Assembly: GCF_034067285.1 (NCBI RefSeq)
Contig: NZ_CP139286.1
Location: 2,976,001-3,040,000 of the forward strand
Length of the DNA stretch: 64,000 bases
Origin: Acinetobacter pittii
Lineage (GTDB): Bacteria; Pseudomonadota; Gammaproteobacteria; Pseudomonadales; Moraxellaceae
Direction: 5' to 3'
In this document: piece by piece, positions 36,277 to 45,507 of the stretch
How the letters are laid out: the number at the start of each line of letters is the position of its first letter
How positions within the stretch are numbered: position 1 is the stretch's first letter
Translations under genes and position numbers: made by a program
Notes under the pieces: model-generated
What the model saw: only the letters and a program-made list of their open reading frames with translations
The model's database searches: none
What the model was told of the DNA's origin: nothing

Positions 36277-37122
36277 TTAGCCGCCGACCTTTTCTAACTG
36301 GATTGCATGAAACTGTAAGTGCTCATCCATAAAGGTTTGAATAAAGTAATAGCCATGGTCATAACCAGCATGTTGTCTTAAAGTTAAAGGCTGTCCCGCT
36401 TTTAAACATGCTTGCTTAAATTTTTCAGGGTGAAGTTGTTCATAAAATTGGTCATCTAAGCCCTGATCAACCAAAATTTCGTCAAATACTGCCCCATTTT
36501 TTGAGACCAACGCTGTAGCATCATGAGCCAACCAGCTTTCGCGGTCTGCACCCAAATAATGGCTAAAGGCTTTGTCTCCCCATGCACATTCAGTTGGTGC
36601 ACAGATCGGAGCAAAAGCAGATACTGACTTAAACTTTTCTGGATATTTAAACGCTAAAGTTAATGCACCGTGACCACCCATTGAGTGCCCAAAGATACCG
36701 ACTTGTTGAGCATTTACAGGAAAGCTTTTTAAAATGAGTGGATATAACTCATCTATTAAATAACTTTCCATTTGATAATGCTCAGACCAAGGTGCTTGTG
36801 TTGCATTAATATAAAAGCCCGCGCCTTGCCCAATATCCCAATGATCCCCTGCTGCGACTTGTTCTCCACGAGGAGAAGTATCAGGTGTAATCAGTATGAG
36901 GCTTAGTTGTGCTGCCATATGCTGTGCATGCGCTTTTATGGCAAAGGTTTCTTCAGTACACGTTAAACCAGCTAAGTAAAATAAAGTTGAGCAAGCTTTA
37001 CCTTCTAAAGCTGCCGGTGGCAAATAAACACCAAACTTAGCTGATCCTTTTAAATAAGAAGATTCAAATTGGTATATACGCTGCTCGCCCTCAAAGCAGC
37101 GGTTTTTTTGCAGGAGTTGCAT
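36277..37122 (-). CDS. fghA: S-formylglutathione hydrolase
   Basis: The start at 37122 (MQLLQKNRCFEG) aligns with the family N-terminus and gives 281 residues; an upstream ATG at 37152 is less likely. The alpha/beta-hydrolase nucleophile is in GHSMGGHGAL. LTCTEETFAIKA and the late HAGYDHGYYFI histidine are also typical. It hydrolyses S-formylglutathione to formate and glutathione, the last step of formaldehyde detoxification. The gene overlaps the C13 peptidase end by 32 bp. No glutathione-dependent formaldehyde dehydrogenase gene is nearby. Confidence 0.9.
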   Translation of the reverse strand: MQLLQKNRCFEGEQRIYQFESSYLKGSAKFGVYLPPAALEGKACSTLFYLAGLTCTEETFAIKAHAQHMAAQLSLILITPDTSPRGEQVAAGDHWDIGQGAGFYINATQAPWSEHYQMESYLIDELYPLILKSFPVNAQQVGIFGHSMGGHGALTLAFKYPEKFKSVSAFAPICAPTECAWGDKAFSHYLGADRESWLAHDATALVSKNGAVFDEILVDQGLDDQFYEQLHPEKFKQACLKAGQPLTLRQHAGYDHGYYFIQTFMDEHLQFHAIQLEKVGG

Positions 37123-38542
37123 CGTTTTTAGCCTCTGTTTTTGTTTGAGCAATATCTACACTACCCGTATTTTGTTGAGGAAATAGATACTTTTCCAACT
37201 GAGGTAGCATAAGTTCCATATTTTTACCGATCATCCACTGAGGCTCTGAAGGTTCAACACCTTGAGCCACTTCCCACTTGGTAACTGTTTGCTTAGCTGT
37301 GTTAAACGAATCTTTCATCGACGATTGCTCTCGCATCGCCAAATCAAAGAAAGCTCGACCAAAATAGGTATAGTCAGCTTCGTTATTACACCCAAAAGAA
37401 GTTTTATCAGCAGCTGAAGCAGTAATAATTAAAGTATCTGGAGACTGTAAAGCAGGAATAAAACTTCCTGAATAGCAGGCTGAGATAACGATCACACGCC
37501 AGCGAATACCAGATTTATCAAGTGTTTCTCGCAACCATTTCGGATCGACTTGTCCTAAATCTAGTGGTGCATTTTCAATTTCAAAATGATTTTGTTCACC
37601 GTGTGAAGTCATATATAGAAATAGCACATCACTATCACGGTTCATTTGCTGGCCCATACGGCGTAGGGCTAACTCGATACTTGTTTTAGATGCAATCGGA
37701 ATTTCTGTGCGGGTGTCTGGATTATTGACCAGCATCATTGAGCGCCCAATTGTTCCAAAGCGTGTATCAAACTGTTCTTTAATACGGACCACTTCCGATT
37801 TAAAAACGTCTTGATAACTATCGCCAGCAACACCTAAAAAATACCAATGACTCTTAGCAAGTTCACCATATTGGACTTGCTCTAAAGAATCATTTAATAG
37901 TTTACTTTGCGCATAAAAAGCATCTTCAGCAAACGTTGGAGCAGAATCTTCTACCTTCCAAATCGGTTGGTCTTTTACAGAAAGTTGCCACACCACCATC
38001 GTTGCAATAGTCGCAACCATAACCAGTGCACGTTCCCACCAAGGCCACTTGAGTTCACGTGAGAAAACCCAAATTACCGCTAAACTTTGCCATACAAACA
38101 AAGCTACAAATAAGCTCGGCAATATTCCGTTATAAATAGCATCGGGAATAAAGTTGAGATAACCGTTAGAACCTAAATATTGAATTAAACATTGGATTAA
38201 TAAGATATTCGTATCTAGAACCAACCACAATAAAGCAGGTACTAGCATTAAGCGAGGTTGATTGGTTCGCTGTGATAAGAAAATACCAACAATTAAAGCA
38301 ATGAATGGCCAAAGTGCATAACCAATTAAACCTTGTGAATTAAAATCACCGATTTGACCCGCCACAAGCCAACTATAAAGAGAGTTGGTACACCCTCCTA
38401 AAATCCCCCAAACGATGAGCTGAAGGATAGATGGATGCACTATCTGTAAAGAACGTCTTGACCCCAAAAACAGCCACATTCCGGCAATTTGGTTGCTTTT
38501 AAAATCATGCCAAAAGTTAATGGAGGGTTTAAGATCAATCAT
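37091..38542 (-). CDS. Membrane-anchored C13 (legumain-like) peptidase
   Basis: The 483-residue protein has about five membrane helices in the first 190 residues, followed by a caspase-like clan CD domain. The catalytic dyad is visible as H314 (MTSHGEQNHF) and C356 (VISACYSGSF). These match bacterial peptidase C13 proteins, known in Acinetobacter and Pseudomonas but poorly studied. The catalytic domain should sit on one side of the inner membrane. It overlaps the fghA start, so the two are probably co-transcribed and translationally coupled. Substrate unknown. Confidence 0.85.
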   Translation of the reverse strand: MIDLKPSINFWHDFKSNQIAGMWLFLGSRRSLQIVHPSILQLIVWGILGGCTNSLYSWLVAGQIGDFNSQGLIGYALWPFIALIVGIFLSQRTNQPRLMLVPALLWLVLDTNILLIQCLIQYLGSNGYLNFIPDAIYNGILPSLFVALFVWQSLAVIWVFSRELKWPWWERALVMVATIATMVVWQLSVKDQPIWKVEDSAPTFAEDAFYAQSKLLNDSLEQVQYGELAKSHWYFLGVAGDSYQDVFKSEVVRIKEQFDTRFGTIGRSMMLVNNPDTRTEIPIASKTSIELALRRMGQQMNRDSDVLFLYMTSHGEQNHFEIENAPLDLGQVDPKWLRETLDKSGIRWRVIVISACYSGSFIPALQSPDTLIITASAADKTSFGCNNEADYTYFGRAFFDLAMREQSSMKDSFNTAKQTVTKWEVAQGVEPSEPQWMIGKNMELMLPQLEKYLFPQQNTGSVDIAQTKTEAKNDATPAKKPLL

Positions 38543-38678
38543 AGAAGGTTTTCAAAAATTTCGTTTTTGACAGGCATCTTAAGTGTATGCCTGCTAAGAA
38601 TTTTAGCAATCATGCTTTTGAACTATATCACATATATTTGTGCATTATTCAAGCAATAAAACCTAACCTTACATAAGC

Positions 38679-39470
38679 CTACTGAAAATACGCATCAAAA
38701 CGACAAGCATCTCCTTGCCATTGATGAGCTGGCTCTTGATTTGCCAAAAAAATAGCATGACGTGGCCGTTTAACAACCACACGTTTAGCAACTTTCTGCG
38801 CCAAAACCAGCAAATTATCCCCTAAATCCATTTCACCATCTTCGGGTAAAAGAAGATGTAAAAGCTGCATCTGTTTTTTGACTTGAGCTTGTTTTTTGAT
38901 TGCTTGATGGTTTTGATCACGCTGCGGAAACATCGGATCTAAATACACCACATCAACCGTTTGGGCTTCCTGCTGTAACTGTTGTAAATAAGTTGCAGAA
39001 TCAGCAAAGATCAGTTGAATCCGATCCATAAACTGGCTTAAAAAGCTATCTTGTTCAGCTTGTGCTTTTGCATCTTCAAGTAAGGTAAATAAAATTGGAT
39101 GGCGTTCAACCAATTGTATTTGTGCGCCTAGATAAGCCATGAGCAAGCTATCGTGGCCTAAGCCTGCTGTAGCATCAACAAGTATGGGTTTTTCACCTAA
39201 CTGACAAGCACGGGCAATCATTTCTGATTTAAGACTTGCACGTTTTAAACGGGGAATTTCAGCTTTCCAATCAGGCTGCATTTTCATGCCATTTGCAGAT
39301 AGCCATAATCCATTTTCATCTACACACAGTGCCAACTCAGGATTTAAACGTAAAAAACGTGCATTCAGTTTTTCAACTAACTGCAAATCGACAGTCACAC
39401 CTCTAGAATAAAGCACAGCTTGGTAGTGCTGTGCTTGTTCTTGAAAATCTATTTCAAAATATATGTGCAT
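38679..39470 (-). CDS. rsmJ: 16S rRNA m2G1516 methyltransferase RsmJ
   Basis: The 263-residue class I methyltransferase has [20 protein letters not shown] as SAM motif [13 protein letters not shown] is the catalytic motif IV, and QLVERHPI follows motif I. This is the RsmJ/YhiQ pattern that methylates guanine 1516 in 16S rRNA. It begins 9 bp after tsaB on the same strand, suggesting an operon. Confidence 0.88.
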   Translation of the reverse strand: MHIYFEIDFQEQAQHYQAVLYSRGVTVDLQLVEKLNARFLRLNPELALCVDENGLWLSANGMKMQPDWKAEIPRLKRASLKSEMIARACQLGEKPILVDATAGLGHDSLLMAYLGAQIQLVERHPILFTLLEDAKAQAEQDSFLSQFMDRIQLIFADSATYLQQLQQEAQTVDVVYLDPMFPQRDQNHQAIKKQAQVKKQMQLLHLLLPEDGEMDLGDNLLVLAQKVAKRVVVKRPRHAIFLANQEPAHQWQGDACRFDAYFQ

Positions 39471-39479
39471 GATTAGCCT

Positions 39480-40151
39480 TTATTTTGCTTTACCCTGATC
39501 CGCTATCTTTTTCCATGCATCATCACGTAAATAAACTGGCAAAGCATGTTCGGCATCAACCCATTGCTTTTGCGCTGCATAAACACGTGCAATCGAAGCA
39601 ATATCTTGTGCAGTTGCGGTGATTGTTTGATGCTCTGCATCAGCTTGAAGTAGTTTTGCGCCCGAACCAATTAAGCAATGCTTTGCGTAAACAGCTGCTG
39701 GCTCATAGCCCATTAATTTTTCTTCATCAATACACTGCATGATACCTTGTTCATTTAGAACAAAACTTGCGATATAAACTTCATTCATACGCGCATCAAG
39801 AACCGCAGTCACTTGTTGCAAACCTTCAAGTCGATATGCCGCTTGAGCTAAAGCTTGTAAAGTAGAAACTGGAATGACTGGTAAATCTTGTGACCATGCT
39901 AATGCCTGAGTCACAGCTGCATTAATTCGGACACCACTAAAAGAACCTGGCCCACGGCTAAAGGCAATTGCATCTAAACCAGCAACCTCAAGACCTGTTT
40001 CTTGTAGCCCCTGCTCGATCATGGGCAAAATGGTCTGGGTTTGTGCTTTCGCCCGCGTATCGAGTTGAAAAAACAGTTCTTGGGTTTCATCGACTAATGA
40101 AATAGAACACTGCTCGTTTGCAGTTTCCAACGCCAGCAATTTCATGCACAA
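39480..40151 (-). CDS. tsaB: tRNA threonylcarbamoyladenosine biosynthesis protein TsaB
   Basis: The 223-residue ASKHA-fold protein has LLALETANEQCSISL at the start and the conserved AFSRGPGSFSGVRI. TsaB scaffolds TsaD and TsaE in making t6A37 in ANN-decoding tRNAs. It lacks the metal-binding histidines of TsaD, as expected. A start at residue 3 (MKLLALE) is more usual in the family. It is co-directional with rsmJ. Confidence 0.92.
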   Translation of the reverse strand: MCMKLLALETANEQCSISLVDETQELFFQLDTRAKAQTQTILPMIEQGLQETGLEVAGLDAIAFSRGPGSFSGVRINAAVTQALAWSQDLPVIPVSTLQALAQAAYRLEGLQQVTAVLDARMNEVYIASFVLNEQGIMQCIDEEKLMGYEPAAVYAKHCLIGSGAKLLQADAEHQTITATAQDIASIARVYAAQKQWVDAEHALPVYLRDDAWKKIADQGKAK

Positions 40152-40231
40152 CCTTAGTATTAAATCAGATTAAAAACGAGGGTTATGATACCCCACTCGG
40201 CTCTGATAGGCGAGTTGTTCTCTGTCTAAAT

Positions 40232-40256
40232 AAAAATGCCAAGCTTGTGCTTGGCA
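40232..40256 (-). terminator. Terminator after gamma-carbonic anhydrase gene
   Basis: On the minus strand TGCCAAGC-ACAA-GCTTGGCA followed by TTTTTATTT. Confidence 0.85.
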
Positions 40257-40278
40257 CAGAACATATCTTACTCAAATT

Positions 40279-40809
40279 TTAAAAGTGGAATTCTTTTAAA
40301 TCTGCATAGTTCTTAAAGTGTTCAGCATAATGCAATGCACTCAATCGTATTTTTGCAGCGCCATCTTCATCTAAAGTTTTGACAATTTTGCCAGGTGAGC
40401 CCATCACCACTGAATTATCTGGAATCACCTTCCCTTCAGGAATTAAAGCATTAGCACCGATAATACAATTTTTACCAATCACAGCCCGATTTAAAATTAC
40501 GGCGTTCATACCAATCAAACTATTATCACCAATCGTACAACCATGCAGCATGACTTTATGACCGACCGTGACATATTCACCAATATTTAACTCAAGTCCA
40601 GCATCGGTATGTAGTACAGAATTTTCTTGAATATTAGAAAAATTACCAATTCGAACGACACAGTTATCAGCACGCACTACTGCACCAAACCAAATACTGA
40701 CCTGACGGCCTAGTTCTACCTGCCCAATAAGCGTTGCAGTTGGAGCAACCCAACCATCCCATGGCTCATGTAAGGCTTTTGGGTGTTGGCCTTGATAGCT
40801 ATACATCAT
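40279..40809 (-). CDS. Gamma-carbonic anhydrase family protein
   Basis: The 176-residue left-handed beta-helix shows repeated hexapeptides, such as ATLIGQVELGRQVSIWFGAVVR and NSLIGMNAVILNRAVIG. Zinc-ligand-like histidines occur in SVLHTDAG and GHKVMLHGCTIGD. It resembles YrdA/PaaY. Members are trimers; many lack proven carbonic anhydrase activity, and PaaY acts as a thioesterase. No phenylacetate genes are nearby, so the role is open. It lies 19 bp after the Nudix gene and is probably in the same operon. Confidence 0.85.
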   Translation of the reverse strand: MMYSYQGQHPKALHEPWDGWVAPTATLIGQVELGRQVSIWFGAVVRADNCVVRIGNFSNIQENSVLHTDAGLELNIGEYVTVGHKVMLHGCTIGDNSLIGMNAVILNRAVIGKNCIIGANALIPEGKVIPDNSVVMGSPGKIVKTLDEDGAAKIRLSALHYAEHFKNYADLKEFHF

Positions 40810-40828
40810 AATTTATCAATCCTGATCT

Positions 40829-41455
40829 TTATTTTTTATGAGAAAACTTTGGCATTCCAAAGGTTGGTGAGTTAAGTAAAAATGGCCAATCTTTTTGATA
40901 ACCTAATCCATATTTAAACAGCGCAACTAACATACGAGCAGTTAAACCCCAGATAATTTCATTATCAATCTGTAGGCTTGGAAAATATAAAGACTGATGA
41001 GCATACCGTACTTCATAGGGTGTCGGACGCGTCTCGATAAGTTGCTGTAACGGGACAAAGAAAATTCGATCAATTTCGGTAGGCTGAGGTATTAAAGTCA
41101 CCTCTGGAGGAATAAGCCCAACGATTGGTTTTACAGACAAACCGCTTCTTGCACGCTGCATCGGCAAATCACCTAACAACTGTACATCAAACGGATTTAA
41201 AGCTGTCTCTTCCTGAGCTTCTCTTAACGCTACAACAATATTACTGGTATCACTAGGATCACGCTTTCCACCCGGAAAAGAAACTTCCCCCGCATGGTTG
41301 TTCATATGTATTGAACGGCGTGTAAGCAGTACCTTTGGATTATTCTCATTCGTAATTGCAATGAGTACTGCTGCTTGTGCTTCTTGTATGCGGGTGGAAA
41401 AGCGCAATCTTTGCTGTAACTTTTGTGTTAGCAAGTGCTCTTCCATACCTTTCAC
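40829..41455 (-). CDS. Nudix CoA pyrophosphatase (NudL-like)
   Basis: The 208-residue Nudix hydrolase has the box GGKRDPSDTSN...REAQEETAL, with the UPF0035 segment MNNHAGEVSFPGG before it. This pattern is typical of CoA pyrophosphatases related to NudL/PCD1. They cleave CoA or oxidised CoA to phosphopantetheine and adenosine 3',5'-bisphosphate. It is divergent from another Nudix gene and upstream of the gamma-carbonic anhydrase gene. Confidence 0.85.
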   Translation of the reverse strand: MKGMEEHLLTQKLQQRLRFSTRIQEAQAAVLIAITNENNPKVLLTRRSIHMNNHAGEVSFPGGKRDPSDTSNIVVALREAQEETALNPFDVQLLGDLPMQRARSGLSVKPIVGLIPPEVTLIPQPTEIDRIFFVPLQQLIETRPTPYEVRYAHQSLYFPSLQIDNEIIWGLTARMLVALFKYGLGYQKDWPFLLNSPTFGMPKFSHKK

Positions 41456-41560
41456 CTATTATTCTGTCTCTCTTTGCATCATATCTGAAAATCAAACTTA
41501 GGGAATAGAGTTGATGCGTAAGTCTAAAAATTCAGTTATGCTGAGGCATCTCTATACTCG

Positions 41561-42118
41561 ATGATAATTATGAGTTTCTGTGTAGCGTGTGGGCATAAAA
41601 CCGAACAAAAAATTCCTTTAGGTGATCATAAAGTACGCCGTGTTTGTACTCATTGTGGAAATATTCACTATGAAAATCCCAAAGTAATCTGCGGTGCCTT
41701 AGCGTTATGGGAAGACAAAGTATTACTCTGTCGTCGTGCGATTGAACCTCGTTATGGCTTGTGGACATTACCTGCCGGGTATATGGAATTGTTCGAAACC
41801 ATGGAACAAGGCGCAGCACGTGAAACTCGTGAAGAAGCAGAAGCGGAGATAGAAATAGAACAACTTTATTGCATGTACAATATTCCTCGTATTGGTCAAA
41901 TTTATGTTCTATTCAAAGCACAGCTGAAAGATGGCATTTTTGGTGCAGGTGAAGAAAGCATCGAGAGTCGTCTGTTTGAAGAGCATGAAATTCCATGGGG
42001 AGAACTAGCCTTCCCTAGTGTTGAACACACTTTAAGACATTATTTTGAAGACCGTAAAAAACAAGTGTTCCCAACCCATCTTGAAACTTTGGGGACTCGT
42101 TTAGACCATACAGGTTAA
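41561..42118 (+). CDS. Nudix hydrolase with N-terminal zinc ribbon
   Basis: The 185-residue protein begins with a zinc ribbon (CVACGHK...CTHCGN), then a Nudix domain with box PAGYMELFETMEQGAARETREEAEAEI. The layout resembles NudC/ADP-ribose-type hydrolases, but the NADH-specific SQPWPF motif is not seen. The substrate is therefore probably another nucleoside diphosphate derivative. M1 (41561) or M4 (41570) could be the start; GAGG at 41543 fits the first better. A bidirectional terminator follows. Confidence 0.85.
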   Translation: MIIMSFCVACGHKTEQKIPLGDHKVRRVCTHCGNIHYENPKVICGALALWEDKVLLCRRAIEPRYGLWTLPAGYMELFETMEQGAARETREEAEAEIEIEQLYCMYNIPRIGQIYVLFKAQLKDGIFGAGEESIESRLFEEHEIPWGELAFPSVEHTLRHYFEDRKKQVFPTHLETLGTRLDHTG

Positions 42119-42131
42119 TCAATTAGATAAT

Positions 42132-42159
42132 AAAAAAGACCGCTTTAGCGGTCTTTTTT
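42132..42159. terminator. Bidirectional terminator
   Basis: AAAAAAGACCGC-TTTA-GCGGTCTTTTTT between the convergent Nudix and filF genes. Confidence 0.9.
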
Positions 42160-42174
42160 ATTTACCTTTTATTT

Positions 42175-44184
42175 TTAAGACTTAGTTTTAATTGCTTTAC
42201 AAGCTGGAATAGACTGATCGGCAAGTTTAATTGACACGGTTCCAGTAATACGTTGTGCTAATGCTTTTTCTTCATCTGTTGGTGCGGGACTAATATCCTT
42301 AATATTATTATAGACAGCTTGATAGAAAGCATACAGATTAACCCAACGCGCAGTCTTGTTGTCATAATCACTTAAATTAATACTACTACTGCTGTTTTGA
42401 CCTGCTAATAGATTATAGAGGTTAATCTTAGCGCCACCCACTGAAATTGAGTCATCTATCTTATCTTCTGGGTCAGAATCTGGTTTGATTACAGAGTTAA
42501 GTCCCATCAAAATCCCATTAAGGTTACCTAACTGAGGGTGTGATAAAATCATACGAACAGGAATAGAGCTATCATTTTCAGATGACTGCGTTCCTCCAGT
42601 AGTACCAAGTCTATATTGTTGTACTCCATTACTATCAATTAAGCTATTGTCTGCTACTGTTGCACATTGACCAGACATATCTGTTGCAGTTGCATTTGGT
42701 TTAATATCCGTACGAATATCACCCTTTTCATTAACAACAATACCTAAATCGATAGGAGCTATCCCTGTCGTATCAAATCTGAATGTTAAGGTTGCATATA
42801 ATGGGAAGACATAACGTTGACCAGAACTCACATTAGCTGCTGTCTTAAAGATTTCTTTTCCAAGATAACTAATTGGATTAGCTTTAATAATATCAAGTGA
42901 ACCCTTATAGTTTTCTGTGCCTACTGTTTGTCGCCATAAACCATAATGCTGAATATTCCCTGTTGTTGAACGTGTTAATTGCTTATAAAAACCTTCACTA
43001 CCCGCAACAGCATAATCGTTCATAAACTTACCTTGATAGATTTGCAAATCATTATTCGCATTGCTATCAACGCTCAAACGTAATGGCTGAGTCGATTGAA
43101 TATCTTTTGAAATTGGGTTGAGCCAGCCATTTTGTTGGGTAGCAACCAGCATTTGCATTGGTTTTGCTTTGGTCCACAATAAAACTGGTGGAGCAACACC
43201 AGTCACGTTTCCTTTATCATCTTTATAGAAAGTAGCATCACCGCGCCATTGCAGACCATATCCCATTGCATAACCTTCACGGTCAGTCAGCATGAACATA
43301 TTAGCCATCATATGACGTAAATTAGTAGTAGATTTATTAAAGCAATCTACTAATGCCTGATTACAGCCATAAAAACCCAGTGGAAGCGGTGAACTTACAG
43401 GATCTGCAAATCCTGCATAAGTTGCTTCAGTTGCCTGGAATAATGCAGCATTTGCTAAGTTCGTTACTTGAACTACAAGTGCATAAGCTTGTGCATCAGA
43501 CACTTTGCTTACATCTAACCAAGGTTTGAGAAGAGTTGCATATTGTCCATTTTTCCATTCTGTTGCGGTTATATCTTGTGTCAAACTCGTCAACAGGTTT
43601 TTCTTATCTTGAGTAAATTGGGTTGGTTGTAAATCTCCCACCACATTATCGCGACGTTCAACGCCAATACTTTGGAATAACTTAACTAAAGCGATTGCCA
43701 CTTTAATCGTTGGATCAGAACTACTCATTGAAGCTGGAGGTTGGCCAGTTAATGCTGTTGCCATGTCCAAAACTGTTAAATGTGTTGTTCCGTATTTTCC
43801 TAATGTATCGAGTTTTATCGTACCTAACGCAATCTTGTGGGTATTACTACCTTGTAGATAAAGCGTAATTGTTTCATCAGATTTACTACTACTGATACTA
43901 CAAGCACCACCAACCGAGTTACCCACCAATTTAGTAATATAATGCTGATTCGGTGATAAACTACAATCAAAATTCAATCCAGCAACTGGATAATTTAATT
44001 CAAAGTTTAAACAAGACTCATCTGAAATATTAGCAGCTTTACAATCCAAATTAGTGGTTGGAATCTCACCTCCACCCTGAGTCGGATCTTCATTAATTGT
44101 TGAGCCACCACCACCGCAACCATTTAATACAATTGCCAATGTGGATAATGCAAAAGGTAATAAAAAATTTTTACTCATCATCAT
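42175..44184 (-). CDS. filF: FilF, surface lipoprotein of Fil system
   Basis: The 669-residue protein has a lipoprotein signal with lipobox LNGC (C23), followed by a GGGG tether. The rest is a large exported domain without recognised enzymatic motifs, with paired cysteines (CKAANISDESC) suggesting disulphides. It matches the Acinetobacter protein annotated FilF, a putative pilus-system protein. It is last in the filB-F operon, 12 bp after filE. The lack of chaperone, usher or type IV pilus genes argues against a classical pilus. An outer membrane-attached accessory factor is likely. Confidence 0.8.
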   Translation of the reverse strand: MMMSKNFLLPFALSTLAIVLNGCGGGGSTINEDPTQGGGEIPTTNLDCKAANISDESCLNFELNYPVAGLNFDCSLSPNQHYITKLVGNSVGGACSISSSKSDETITLYLQGSNTHKIALGTIKLDTLGKYGTTHLTVLDMATALTGQPPASMSSSDPTIKVAIALVKLFQSIGVERRDNVVGDLQPTQFTQDKKNLLTSLTQDITATEWKNGQYATLLKPWLDVSKVSDAQAYALVVQVTNLANAALFQATEATYAGFADPVSSPLPLGFYGCNQALVDCFNKSTTNLRHMMANMFMLTDREGYAMGYGLQWRGDATFYKDDKGNVTGVAPPVLLWTKAKPMQMLVATQQNGWLNPISKDIQSTQPLRLSVDSNANNDLQIYQGKFMNDYAVAGSEGFYKQLTRSTTGNIQHYGLWRQTVGTENYKGSLDIIKANPISYLGKEIFKTAANVSSGQRYVFPLYATLTFRFDTTGIAPIDLGIVVNEKGDIRTDIKPNATATDMSGQCATVADNSLIDSNGVQQYRLGTTGGTQSSENDSSIPVRMILSHPQLGNLNGILMGLNSVIKPDSDPEDKIDDSISVGGAKINLYNLLAGQNSSSSINLSDYDNKTARWVNLYAFYQAVYNNIKDISPAPTDEEKALAQRITGTVSIKLADQSIPACKAIKTKS

Positions 44185-44196
44185 TCCTATTTATTT

Positions 44197-45507
44197 TTAA
44201 CGTAATACCGAAATTTTAATTTGTCCCTGATTAGATAGCTCTTGATCCGGCATATCTACAGCCGAAGATAAAGGCGTTAACATAATATAATGTGTACGTT
44301 CTGGTACCTGTAAAACACCTGAAATTGAGGCATGTTGTAAAATCGTCGCAGGATAAGACTTACTTTTAAAACCGCTAGCACCTTCCAAGACACAACCTTT
44401 TTCATCTAAGAAAACTGCAAGAGGCCAATAATATGTAGGCTTGTCATTTGTTGTAGCATAAGAAGCCACTTGTATATTCTTAATAGAAGAATCTATTTTT
44501 ACGACTTCGTATTCAAACTTTTCTTTAAGAGGTTTTCTCGGCCATAACCCCACTTCTTTATTTTGGGTCAGTTTTTTAATTGATTTTTTATAGCCATTAA
44601 TAAAACACAAATCGTTTTCAAAAGTGCTTGCCAACTCTTTGTGCGATAGTCTCACATACGTAGGAGCTAATACCACAGAAGAGATCTGGTCTTCATGAGA
44701 TCGATGTAATACGTTATCAAGGATAGATTGACCGACGCCTTTTTTACGCTCAATAGATTCAGTACGACCTAAACCGTCAGGCATAATATAAAAACGTTTT
44801 TTCCCTTCTAGATTAAACTCTTGATTCTCTAAATATTCGTTATTGACGTATTCCACACCATCAATTGTAGTGTACTTCGTCTCATCCTTTTTTGGTGCTA
44901 CCGGTGTTGATGAAGTAACGACATTCTTAGACAAGGTTTGAACTGAATTCGATTCTACTTTTTCTTCAATCTTTTGTTGGGAAACAGAATCCTTGATTAA
45001 TGTTTTTTCTTTACTAGTTTCTAAAGTGGACTTTTGATCAATAACTTCTGTTTTTTCTTTACTGAGTTTTGCTTGTTTTGAAACTGTAGATTGTTTATTT
45101 ATCGAGATAGTTGGTGCAGTTGGTGCAGTTGGTGCAGTTGGTGCAGTTGGTGCAGTTGGTGCAGTTGGTGCAGTTGGTGCAGTTGGTGCAGTTGGTGCAG
45201 TTGGTGCAGTTGGTGCAGTATTGGAAGACTTTTTAATTAATTTAGGCAAGTCTTTTGATTTTAAAGATGTTTCTGGCAATACTTGTTGTTCTGGACGAGT
45301 CGCCTTTATCTCTGGATGTGTTAATACTTTAGACGGTGCAACAGTTTGTTCCACCCTTTTACTCGGAACAATCATTGGTCGACCATCAGGACCAATAATC
45401 GTATAAAAACCGTCTGCGTAAGATACAGAAACACTTGCTATTGCAACAAAAAAAATCGCAATAGCAAATCTAGGTCGAGACATCCGTTTGCAATTTAATT
45501 TTACCAT
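44197..45507 (-). CDS. filE: FilE, exported protein with TAP-repeat linker
   Basis: The 436-residue protein has a long-n-region signal peptide ending near SYADG, then [16 protein letters not shown] (Thr-Ala-Pro)12 stretch encoded by 9-bp repeats follows, then a charged Lys/Ser-rich linker. A folded C-terminal domain of about 170 residues resembles MalM-type periplasmic domains weakly. The start at 45507 overlaps the filD stop by 7 bp; 45483 is possible. The rigid proline-rich spacer suggests reaching across the periplasm or cell wall. Function is unknown beyond its place in the Fil operon. Confidence 0.8.
   Translation of the reverse strand: MVKLNCKRMSRPRFAIAIFFVAIASVSVSYADGFYTIIGPDGRPMIVPSKRVEQTVAPSKVLTHPEIKATRPEQQVLPETSLKSKDLPKLIKKSSNTAPTAPTAPTAPTAPTAPTAPTAPTAPTAPTAPTAPTISINKQSTVSKQAKLSKEKTEVIDQKSTLETSKEKTLIKDSVSQQKIEEKVESNSVQTLSKNVVTSSTPVAPKKDETKYTTIDGVEYVNNEYLENQEFNLEGKKRFYIMPDGLGRTESIERKKGVGQSILDNVLHRSHEDQISSVVLAPTYVRLSHKELASTFENDLCFINGYKKSIKKLTQNKEVGLWPRKPLKEKFEYEVVKIDSSIKNIQVASYATTNDKPTYYWPLAVFLDEKGCVLEGASGFKSKSYPATILQHASISGVLQVPERTHYIMLTPLSSAVDMPDQELSNQGQIKISVLR
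45111..45218. repeat. 9-bp tandem repeat in filE, 12 copies
   Basis: Twelve perfect copies of TTGGTGCAG (plus strand) encode Thr-Ala-Pro units in FilE. The repeat unit is a multiple of three, so copy-number changes would alter protein length without a frameshift. Confidence 0.95.
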
